Assembly (NCBI RefSeq): GCF_030272615.1
Contig: NC_081412.1
Location: forward strand, 38,942,911-39,006,910
Direction: 5' to 3'
Length of the DNA stretch: 64,000 nucleotides
Source of the DNA: Cryptomeria japonica
Lineage: Eukaryota > Streptophyta > Pinopsida > Cupressales > Cupressaceae
The notes under the pieces were generated by a model. The model worked only from the letters and a program-made list of their open reading frames with translations. It searched no databases and was not told where the DNA came from. Below are positions 38,401 to 50,400 of the stretch, piece after piece. Position 1 is the stretch's first letter, and every line of letters begins with the position of its first letter. The translations under genes were made by a program, and so were the position numbers.

Positions 38401-41400
38401 ACCTACCCCAACTATCCATTGGTCGAATATTCCAAAGAAGACATGTGTCCAATTAATACAATTATTTCATTGGTCAGAATTGAGTTTGTTGTAACAAACC
38501 CTAATTAGGGTTTTCATTGTAGAATTTTGGCCATTGATCTCAAATTGATCTTAGCCATTGAATTGTATTAAGGGCACTATATAAGCCCCGACTCTTCATT
38601 TGTAAAGAATAATAGAAAGCTAATAGTTAGTGAATAGGGAGTCAATAGTTAGTCAATAATAGCTAATAGTAAATATTCAGTTGATAGAATAGCAATTAGA
38701 GTAGAATAGCAAGAGAAAGCAAAGATTGTTGCTAAGATGTTGTAAAAGACTTGTAAAACTTCATTGAAGAAATGGTGAAATCTATGGGTCAGTTCAACAA
38801 TTTGCATGGTCTCTATACTTCTTAGATTTGATTTTATGTTATTAGATGAATGGAAGAAATGTGTTTGATTGATGGTGAAATTCGTATATCCATACTACTA
38901 GTAGTTTGTTGATTGCAGACTTGCCTTGTGTAGTCAACTGGAATCATTCAACTTAAGCTCAACTTCAATTGTCGCTTCTTCATTGATATGCATCAGCCTG
39001 ATGGTGTCTATGCCTGTAACGATGATTTGAACATCATAAAGCTTTCCTCGGAAGATCGCACTAACCTTGTGGAGATGGTCCTGGGATGTCAAAACAAGAC
39101 TTAGTTAGAATTTCATCAAAAATCAATCATTGCTCCTACATTTCTTAGTATTAGAATTAGATCCTTTCCTCGCCCTCATCCTTTTTTCCTTTTTTCAAAA
39201 AGTCTAGGCTAGTGAAATCCTGTGTTCCAGCAATATTCAAAGCGAATCAGATGTTTAGGTCGTCAAGTGTAAGTCCCCTTGTGATTCCAGCAAAATCACA
39301 TCATACCACAGAGAGCTTATCCACACGTAGAGATCCTACAAAAAGAACCTTGAAGTCATCCTGATTGATCCTTTTCGTGACATCTTCAGCATTCGGAGGC
39401 TTTATTCAAGAGAGGATAAGGTACCCTTTAGGTATTTTATTCTGTGTTCGCATGTGCATAAAAAACACATCAACAATACAGTAATAATAAGTAAATTGAT
39501 TATACTTGGTGTAAATGTGGGTTTCTGAATAATATTTAAAAAAAATGTATTTTCAAATGTTCAATAAAGTTGGTGAGTTATTGTCGAGTTTTTAAAAAAA
39601 ATTGGGCTTGCGGAGTCATTGCTGAGGCTGAGTTTTTCAACTATGATCTAAACAGCCACCTTGGTATTGTTGTTAACAATTATATGTTAAAATTGTTTTG
39701 AATAGTCAAGATCACTAGAATTCCAAGAAAACATTGTTAGGTTGGTTTTAGTTTGGTTTGACTTTCTATTTTTTCTTTTGGCGAGTACTTATATAAGGTT
39801 CAGATATGTTTTTGATTACGGTAAAAGCAGGTTTTGAAGGGATCCCGAAACCCTTTACAAAAGATCCTTTAGAAATTAGAGCATTAAGAAACAAGAAGGA
39901 ACAAACAGCTAAAAAACCAACTTAGAAACGAGCAATATCCAGCAAAAAAGCCCCACAGAACCAGCAACGTCCAGCCAAAATAGACAAAAGACAAAAAACA
40001 AACTACTTAATGTTTTTTAGGGCATTAGCGAGATTTCCGCTAATCCCATGCAATTCTTTAATATTATCCCTAAGTTTAGGGATTTCCTTAGAAGAGGCCA
40101 CAACAACTTTCTTCATGCTCGCCCTTGTTCTCTTTGCGGCGCCACCAGGAGCACTTTCCACAGTCCTTGTCTCAATAGCATCTTCATCAATATCAAGGTC
40201 CACGACGGGTTTGGGAGTGCTGGAGCCCTCAAGGACTTTAGAGATTTCCTCTAAGTTCTTAGTAACAGCAGTAAGGATATCCGGAATCATTACCAAAAGG
40301 TTTTTCATAGCAGTTTTTCCTTCGTCCAGATTACCAATTTGAGCTTCCATCTTCTTTGCATTTTCCTCCACTTCCTTCTTCCACTGCTTCTGGTCCCTAT
40401 CCTCTTTCTTCCTTTTCTCTTCCCACTGCTTCCCATTTTTTTCTAGATTCTTGATTCCTTCATAAGCCCACCTGTCAAAACCCATTCTAACCTCAGATAG
40501 GTTTTTGAGATTATCTAGAATTAACCCTTCTCCAGCATCCCCCTTATCCTTGCTCAGATTCTCCTTGTCCATCTCCTTCTCAAATTCCTTATTCTTCTCC
40601 TGCTCAATAACCATTTCTATGATTCTAAGGCAATGTTCAGATATGTTAGAAAGAATATTGAAAGCATTATTACTATTCTAAGGCAAATAACAGTAGTGTG
40701 GAATATTGAGAAAAGAATGACACATCTCTTAACCATTCCATGTTAATGCCCTTAACCTCAAACAGAAAAGCATACCAAATAATGTGTTTCTAATTTTAAT
40801 GCCCTTAACATCTATTAGAAATATACATCCATTCAAGGTCACTAGTGTTTTCACACGGTGAGGGTATCAGGACAGGTTGGTGTATAGTAAATGCATTTCC
40901 TTGGCGATTTTTTGCAATTTTTTGTTTGTGATTAAAACTTTTAAAATTGTTGAAAATCATGGCTGATTAAGTTGGTATTTTTTGGGGAAAAAAATTGTTT
41001 CAGCCGGGGATTTTTAAAAAATCTCAATTCTGGGATATTTTGAGGACTTATGCTGCTCTGTTTTGATGGGTTTTTTGGTTAATTTTAGTCATATTAAATT
41101 GATATTATAGTTAATTTAGTTCTTACTGTAATTTTTATATATTTTATATGGCCATGAGCCATACCAAAGTGTCGAGCCTTAAAATGTTGGCAGATCCTGT
41201 ATGCACCCATGGCAATATTGGTACCCTGATAACTTAGCTTTCTAAGAAAATCAGTAGCTTATTGACCTGTTCCAATTAAAGTCACCCTCTCCTTTGCTTG
41301 TTGTTCCAGCTGTACATGCAGGCTTAATAATGATGATGGAAATGGTGAATGAGGAAAGCTGCTGTCATTTAATTATGCATTTCACATATTCAAATATGGC

Positions 41401-44400
41401 CAATGATTTTCACTTCCTCCACGGAATGAGTTCACGTTAACTTTCTCTAATGTTATAATCTTCAAATTGATTAAAAGTTACTCCCTTGTTTTGACATTGG
41501 TTCTCTCCCTAGCAGTTGGTGGCCTGCACGGCAATATGATAATGGGCTAATTACTCCCCTTTCAGGATTTCTTTGGAGATGTCTCTATTTGTATCCAAAT
41601 ACATGCTTTTGCTCATTGATTGAATCACCACATCGGATGTGTGGGTTCAGATCAGTGTGAAACTAGGCAATGTAATTCTTATTTAATTGAATGCATTTCA
41701 GTCTCTTCCTAACACTCTCCATTTTGCAAATACTTACTTTTGGAGTAAAGTTCATAGAATTTACTATACCTTGACATTTTCGGGCCACATTATGAAGACT
41801 TCTCCCATCTTCTATGTCCAGCAGAGGTAGTATACTCTGGGCATCTGGGGAGAGATTTTTGCTTGTGTGCTACTGTTAAATGTTTTGGGATGTAGCTTGT
41901 GGTAATTATAGTAATATTAGATCATGCTGCATTTGTTCCATTCTTGAATATGGAGCTTAGAATTAAGAACACTGAGCATAATATTAATAACAGCAAAGTG
42001 ATTGAGGTACTTCTATAAGTACATTATTAAGTATTGATAACCATCAAGGTTCATATCATTCTACAAACCTCACTATAATTGAGCTTATTAAGAATTTATC
42101 CAAGTTGAGCATGCAACATACTATTATGCTTTCTGTTATGATATCTTAGATTGGGACAGAAGATGATATAAACAAGAAATGGTTCCTCAACTATTTTATT
42201 TTTAAATAACTAAAATTGGGATATAAATCAATTATATGGATCGGGATAGTAGCATGGTAACTCTTGAAAGCACAGTTTCATGCATTTCAATGAATGATTG
42301 AAGTTTCTATGGAAACGTACAAAACACCACTCTCAAGTTGCTAAATGATGTTAGATGACATAGTGCAGGTTAACATAGTGTTTTAAGTTTAGTGAATAAC
42401 AAATGCTAATGTTTGTTGATTTATGATAGGCAATTTTCTCATTTTTGTAAGTACTTGTTGAAACTAAGTAGCTTCGGTAAGATAAATGATTGAATGTGAG
42501 ACTTCATTTATCTCTCATTCAATCATCTACCTTATCAATATAACTACAAGCTAATGGTAGACTTCATGATTGAATGAATAAACTTGTTATAATCATCTTT
42601 ATATGCATTCTACAATCCAAACATCGGATTGCACAGTTCGACACTTGGACATCATTACCAAATGTAATCGATCGTGCTATGACCATATTTCATATGCTGT
42701 GATTGTAATAGAACAGATCGGATTTATGATAACTATCTTAGTTATCATATGATAGCATCGATTGATGTTATCATATGATAACTATAAATAGTTATCATAT
42801 TAATCTCGCATCATACCGATTTGTTATCGGTTGTTAATATTAAATAGCATTTGACGTGATCCGATTTATTATCGGTTGTTAACATTAAATGGCATTTGAC
42901 GTGACCCGATAGTTATCGGTAAAACACTTTAAATGAAACGATGCTTGTGCACCGATCAAGACATGTCTTGATCGGGCATGTCAAGAGACATGTCCGGTCA
43001 AGGCATGCCTTGATCGGTGGGCATAACATATAAGTATATGCAATGTGAAATGCTGTAGAAAACATAGAAATTAATTAATGTCATCTACAGCAATCTGAAA
43101 TATAAGAAGCAACAGTCAATAACAGTAAAAGAATATCAAACCTCCTACAACTTAGATTTGAACATAAATTTGAATAACATTTACAGTACCTAACAATTTG
43201 AATCCTTTTGATTGCTTAGATACTTTTCTTATAGCTCTGATGGCCATTTATATTAATGGTTGTTTTGCTTCTGAAAAGGTAAGCAAAGTTGTTAGGCCGG
43301 TATGCTTGGCTACTTGTCAGAATTAAATTATAAAAAATCAGAAGCAAATATTTAGGTGAGGGAGAAGAAGAAAACTTTCATTATAATTAGATATATTTTT
43401 AATTTATTTTTTTGGTATGGAAGAATTGGGACTAGCTGGGATCCCACTTGCAATGCCCTAATTATTCAGCCCCTTTAACCTCTGTCCACATGAACTACCC
43501 TTATCATGCAGAAGTTGAAGCCTTGGATTTGAACCTGTGACCACTGTCTGTGTCTTTCAATGGCTTAACTGTCCAGTCTCTGACATGTGGGCGTGATTTT
43601 TAATTTCATTGATCATTTGTGAGTATGAGTAATTTTTTTCCAATTCATTAATAGGAATAAAATTATTTTTGTATTTTAATGTTTTCCAAAGTACATAAAT
43701 TGAATGCCACAGCATAATAAATTACAGGACTGTTTTGACTGCAGGTTTTCAAAGCAGCTGATGTACCAATAGATTGGGACGAACAATATGTAGGGACTGA
43801 AATAGATCCTCGCACTGGTAGTTTCCTGACTTGGGAAAGTTTAGAGTCGGTGCGGAAAAATGGTATTGGTTTGAAAGGACCCATGGCTACTCCAATTGGC
43901 AAGGGCCATAGATCACTGAATCTTACTTTGCGGAAGGAGCTTGGTTTATATGCTAATGTGAGACCTTGCTACAGTCTTCCTGGTTATAAAACTAAATATG
44001 ATGGTGTAAATCTTGTCACTATCCGTGAAAACACGGAGGGAGAGTATAGTGGCCTTGAGCATCAGGTGAACTTACCATTTTCCTTATCTGATGGTGCATG
44101 CCTTGTATGCTGCCTGTTTTTAAAGGATGTCTTGGCACTATATGAGATTCTGTGCAACTGAAATGGGTTTTAATGTTATTTTGAATTTTCCTTAAGAAAA
44201 CAATTTTTAACATGTCAATTATTGGTTGTATAATTTGCACAGTACTCTTTCTTTTGCTAGTTGGTATTCAGTTATTGTTGTAATGCCCCTTTTGGGATGC
44301 TACTGATTCTTGCCTTAAAACAATACTATTCACCCAAATATGATAATGGTTTTATCAAAGATTAAGAATTTATGATAATATTCAGAACTCTTTCTTTTGC

Positions 44401-47400
44401 TAGTTGGTATTCAGTTATTGTTGTAATGTCCCCTTTTGGGATGCTACTGATTCTTGCCTTAAAACAATACTATTTACCCAAATATGATAATGGTTTTATC
44501 AAAGATTAAGAATTTATGATAATATTCAGAATTTCAGACCAATAAATCATAGCACAATACACAAAATTAATCAAATCGTGAATTCTCCGGAAATACTTGC
44601 AAATCTGCTGAATTAGAGGTCTTCGTCTCTAACTGAACAGTGACAATAATAAGGGTTTTTGTCCTTAGCTTGCCAAAGAGCATGAAGGATTTTTGTTTTT
44701 CCAACTCTTAGCCCACCTTGGAGGGCTTTATTGCCTTCGACCAAGATTTGGGTTTTCATACAAACTTGATAAGCGAATGAAAAGGTTTTCATCCTTTGAA
44801 CTCTCGTAGACCTGGAAGAAATTTTTTCCTTCCGATTTGCAAGATACTACCTAGAATTCAAAACTGATAATTTGATGTATTTGCTAGACTATTGCTGATT
44901 TGACGCTTTAATGGATTATGCTTCAATGAATTTCTGCTTTATATTTATTGCTGAACGAATTGGTACTTGAGATGATTGATGATGATTTGATTGCTTGTTT
45001 GTCTACTTTGTTGATTTGATCTTTGCTGATTGATAGATTGCTCGATTTCTTGATGCATTGATGAGTGATGATGTATCAATGTTTGCTTGAAATGACCTCC
45101 ATGTATATATATATATGCATGTGTACATATACATACGTATGTACGTATGCATGTATGCAAGCATGTATGATGTATAGATGGATGCATGTATGTATGTACG
45201 TACGTACGTATGTACGTATGCATGCATGTATGTATGTACGTATGTATGCATGTATGATGCATGTATGTATGTGTATGTATGCATGCATGTATGTATGTAT
45301 GTACATGTTTCACAAGGTTCATCGAATTTTCGGCTTCAAGTTTGAAATTCGGCAAATTTGTAAAAAATGCATGAAATTCGTCAAAGTTCTTTTGAAAATT
45401 CGTATGGAAAGTGGGCAACTTCAGTTTAATTAAAATATATTTTCGTAAAACGATTTTAGGGTTTTTTTTGTTGAAGATGGATTTTTCGCCATTGGCGGCT
45501 AGGGCATATTGAAGGTCTTTTGTTTGCATTATAGAGGACCGAGGTTTGAAGGGCATGAGCTTATATCTTATGATGGGAAAGCTCTGTTGAAAAGGGCTTG
45601 AAAAATTGTATTTAGTGTTGCCTTTTCAGAATAAATATAAACATTTCTAGTTTTTGCCACAAGAAGAAACCCGTATTCAACATGTATTTTCTATGGAAAT
45701 TTCAATGAACCGCATCGCCCTACATTGCAACCTCTGCACAACCCTGGATCCCCAAATTTTCATGGTGACCTCTACTCATCGAGAGTCTCCAAGCAAGGCC
45801 GCTGTCACATCTATAGTTTAAGTTTAGGTTTTCCTTTTAAGTTTTTAATATTTTATTAAATTCAAAACAATGATTTTATATTTTATTATTTTATGTAATA
45901 TATATATTTATATTTTAATTTTATATTAAACATAAATATTAATATTTTAATCTACTATTATTCTAATTTACTTATTAATCATTTGCTTTTGAAATAGAAT
46001 AAAATTTAGTATTTTTTATTTTATTTTTAAAGTTAAAATAAAAAATTAATATATTTTTATTTTATGCTTTTGAAAATAAAGTTTGGTGTTTTTAATTTGT
46101 TTTCAAAGTTAAAAATAAAAATATTTTTTAAAATAAATTTAGTAGTTTTATTTTATTTATTCGAGTTAAAAATAAAAAAAATTACATAATTATTCAAGAA
46201 TAAAATAATATTATTGAAATAAAATCTATTATTAATTTTAATTTTTAAATAAAATTGAGTACTTTTTACTTTTTGAAAGTTAAAAATAAAAAATTAATAT
46301 ATTTAAATCTTTTGTTTTTAAAAATAAAGTTTAGTGGTTTAATTTTGTTTTAAAACTTAGAAGTAACAATTATATTCAATTTGTATTTTTTATCTTTTAT
46401 GTTAATTAAAATTGAACTTATTATTTGGAAAAAAACATTTTTATGTCTTTTATGGTTTATATCTTATAAATGTGTCATATTTTTATAATGATTTCACATC
46501 TATTTAACAATGTTCAACTATTTTGATAATTTTGTTTATCTTGTGGATATGTAATTACATTACTTTTTATATTTTTTTGAAAAATTAAAATTATATTAGG
46601 TGAATTTGATGCTGAATTTTTTTCCGAATTTTTTACCCTTGCCAAACTTCATCAAAATTTTATAGTTGCTGAACTTGAATTCAATTCGAACCTTGTGACT
46701 TAGTGTATATGTATATGAATATGTATGTATGTATATGCATTCTTTAGATAAGAGACACATCCTTATTCACAAGATCACTATTCTTGAAAACATAATTTAA
46801 TTTACCTGTAAAGTCACAAAATGTTGTTTTTCCAATTGATTGATTGAATGATTGATTACTTTATGAAATGATGATTTTTCCCCGACTCTTTGTAATGCCC
46901 CCTTTTGTGATATACCTGATTTTGCCCAAAAATAACAATTTTAACAAATGCAACTCACGTACAAATAGATTTCTATTATAAAATTACATGATTGAAATGC
47001 CAATATAGAGAAAATCTTAACTTATGTCTTGTAAACAATATTAACTAACATCAAGACATTTATATCAAGAAACTTATATGCAGATAATCTCTATTAATAT
47101 CAAGTATCCTAAAATCATTCATATCTGTTTCATATTTTATTTTCCATAGTCAACCATATTAGGAATCTGATGGAAAAGCTTGATAGGACACTGGGAGACT
47201 GTCTTCCTGTTGTGACCATTTCACACATCGCCCCATTAAAATGGGGACCCCCTCTTTTTGCTCGTTTTGCTTGTTCTTCTCTCTGCTTTTTAGGGTTTTG
47301 GGTTAATGAGTTAGTCGTCTGGACTAGGGTTAAGCCTTAGGGTTTCCGTTTTGATGTTTTCAAGCCAGAGTCCAGTCCAATTTTGAAGAATTTTTGAGCA

Positions 47401-50400
47401 TCCTCGTATAGATGCAATTTTTAAATAAGGTGAATCTGTCAGCGGTCAAGAAAGTTGGTCTAGGTTCAGTCGGAATTTCGAATGCGAGTCCAAATTTTGC
47501 CTAAGTGTTAATGATGGAATTGTGAACTTTTGTCCAGGTGATTTTTGACCAAATTTTGAAAATTTTAATAATTGATCCTAGGCATTGGAAATAGCTTATT
47601 TTTGCCCTGTGAAGTGACTGAAGTCTTAAAATCTTGATATTTTGCCCTATGGAAGCAAGTTCGCTCCTGTCCCTCAGCCAGGGACTAGGGCGAAATTCAT
47701 GTTTTTATGCATCTTGGTCATTGACTTGTTTCACTTTTCTTGTGTAGGATCGCCAGGAGATGCAGTTGAACGTAAATTGAAAGTTTTGAGGATTTTGAAA
47801 TTTGAAAATGGCAAATTTTTGAAGTTTGAAGACAAATCGCTCCTGTCCCTCACTGAAGGACCGGAGCTTGTTTCTCAGAATTTCACTGTCCTTGTAGGAT
47901 CAAGATGATTTTTGGATTGGAAGAGATAAAGGGGGGCATGTTCTTTCCATTGAATATAATTTGAAGTAATTTGCAAGCAAGGAAACATGCCAGAAGGACA
48001 AAATCGCTCCTGTCCCTCACTGAAGGACCGGAGCTTAAAATCCAAAATTGCCTTGTCCTTGAAAGATTTCAATGATTTCGCAATTTGAGAAGATCAAAGG
48101 AGATACAGTTTATCAGTTGAATATAACTTGAAAGTGCCATCATGAGAAAAATTGGCCCTAGAAGCAAAATCGCTCCTGTCCCTCTGCCAGGGACCAGGGC
48201 GAATTTTAGTGATAGCTCCCGTCCCTCTCTCAGGGACCAGAGCGATTTTCCTTATAAGACAAGTTTTGGGCGAAGATCAAGTGAGTGTTAAGTTTGAGGC
48301 AAGCAAAGGAGGCGTAACGAATCCATTGAAGATAATTTTGAAGATTGCAAGACGCCAAGTGAAGCCCATATTGTCCTAGGCGCTCCTGTCCCTCTGCCAG
48401 GGACTAGAGCGATTTCTTCCTTAGACAAATTTCTCACCAAGATGAAGCAAATTTCATGTCAAAGATAAGTGAAAGGGAGCATGACGAGTCCGTTGAAGAT
48501 AGTTTTAAGCATTGGCAAAAAGTGATTGAGCTTACAAATGAAAGTTCGCTCTTGTCCCTCAGCCAGGGACCAGGGCGAAATCAAGACTATTTAATATTCC
48601 CTCCAAGTTTAAACCACTCCAAGCCAAGGTACATGGGGGCAATGATGTTTTGAAGGTACTTCGAGAGAAACAAAGTTGCAAAGACAATGAAAAGTAATGA
48701 AATTACTCAAGATCGCTCCTGTCCCTCTCCTAGGGACCAGAGCGAAATGTCTAAATGTGCTTAAATGTTGAATGTCACTCCCATTTCATACGTTCAAGAA
48801 GGAATAAAGGACATCATTTTACGCCTTGAAGACAATTTGATATCAATATGATGGAGGATTTGCACCATAGACTAAAGTTCGCTCCTGTCCTTCAGTCAAG
48901 GACCAGGGCGATATTCACTGGATTGGTCATTTCTTTCAAAAACCAGGTCAAGGCAAGGTCGCACAAGATTGAATATGTCCTTGGAAGGATGATGGACAAG
49001 GAACCAAACGTCAAAAAGCGACTAAATTGAGCAAAGAAGCAAAATCGCTCCTGTCCTTCAGTCAAGGACCAGGGCGATATTCATTAAACTAGTCATTTCC
49101 TTCCAAGAACCACATCAAATCAAAGTTACACAAGGTTGAAAACGTCATTTGAAAGGTAACGAACAAGAAGCTAAGGTTAAAAGGTGACAAATTTGAGCTA
49201 GAATGTCAAGTTCGCTCCTGTCCCTCACCAAGGGACCAGGGCGATATTCACTCAAATATCAAATTTGCCTTGTAAAGGGCAAGTAAGTATGCGTGGAATG
49301 AAAGAATAAAGTTGTTACTTGCCTTGTAATATAAATTAGTGATTAAAGAGGCGAAGACCAAGGAGTAAATGCAAGTTCGCTCCTGTCCCTCAGACAGGGA
49401 CCAGGGCGATAATGATCTTAAGGGGCATTCATTTACAACATTGAATCAATCAAGTTCAGGATTCCCAATGAAGATGCCAGTTCCAACGTAGAGGAAGTGA
49501 TTTTAAACGTAAAAGGCGAGAAATTCAAGAGCAAAGTGCAAAGTTCGCTCCTGTCCCTTAGTCAGGGACCAGGGCGATGTGGTTTTTACCCCCTTACATC
49601 TCCCATGTTTTGGCGCTAACATCATTTTCAAATTATTTTAAATGCTAAATTTCGATAAAATGGGCATTTAATAAGTGCGCATAAGACATTTAATTAATTA
49701 ATTTTGCCTTTAAAAATCGAAACTATTAAATACGAAGATATTAAATTAATTAATTATTATTTTAAATAAATAAATTGGGGCGCTTGGGTTTTATTTTCCA
49801 TATTTTAACAAAGTCGGCCTTGATTTTTATTTAAAATTTGTTTTAATTGCCTTATTTCCAAAAGTCGGCCTATGAGAGATTAAGGAGGTAAGCGCTTATA
49901 TAAAGGGGGTGTGATATGGCATTTTAAAACATCATTCAATCATTCTTTGCATGCGATTTGGAGAAGACAATTACAAGGTGCGAATTCCATCAAGAAGACA
50001 AGGAGAGTGCGAATTTGGTTTGAAGAGGAGCGATTCCATTTATCAAGACGTTGCAGGCCCCCAAAGGTGGTGGAATTGACAAGGAAGGCATTCGCTAGAG
50101 GAAGATCACGTTGAAAGCTTCAGATTTTGATTTTTGCCTAGGCGAATTTCCTTATTTTGCATCTTTTTAGAGTTAGCTCTCAAGAGAGGTATGGCGAAGT
50201 CTTCTTTTGTCTCAAATTTTGAATGTTGATCGTCATAGTCTCAATCTTGAATTTTGAATTTTGAAATTTTGAAATTTCAGTAGCTCAATCGTATTTAGGA
50301 AATGATAACTCAAAGACTTATCATGAAGTTTCCTAAATTTAATCTTTTCTATGTTTTTACATTGCAAAATCTATTACTTATTATGAAATGTTGTGTAGGT

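Larger units (their letters stand above)
35247..39475 (+). mobile_element. TG..CA unit with hairpin array (giant LTR or non-autonomous element)
   Basis: The ends are TGTTGTGACG and CACATCAACA, flanked by ATACA on both sides (35242-35246 and 39476-39480). TG..CA ends with a 5-bp duplication indicate integrase-mediated insertion. The layout is: leader with a CCCCATT..AATGGGG hairpin; array of 11 palindromes (35678-37290); AAGTCGGCC and TATATAAG (37623); a short coding stump after ATGGCG at 38120; the palindrome AAACCCTAATTAGGGTTT (38496-38513); a second TATA-like CTATATAAGCC near 38577; and a ~900-bp tail. The 7.5-kb unit at 47208 shares this layout. No internal pair of LTRs is visible. Only a stump of the coding region remains, so it is treated as a fossil of unknown superfamily. 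Confidence 0.8.

Noticed and set aside
38046-38456. 136-codon frame in the 4.2-kb unit
   Set aside because: It is not in frame with the conserved ATGGCG start, shows no domain, and is most likely a chance frame in the coding stump.
40010-40342. 110-codon + strand frame
   Set aside because: It is antisense to the 203-codon retroposon frame; codon content and context favour the minus strand.
44945-45556. Long frames rich in His/Tyr/Thr/Ile (minus) and Met/Tyr/Val/Cys (plus)
   Set aside because: They are translations of the TATG/TACG microsatellite; a period-4 repeat stays open in several frames by chance.
47661-49581. CRISPR-like regular array
   Set aside because: Repeats are imperfect palindromes at ~167-bp spacing with related rather than unique spacers, inside a plant mobile element; there are no cas genes.
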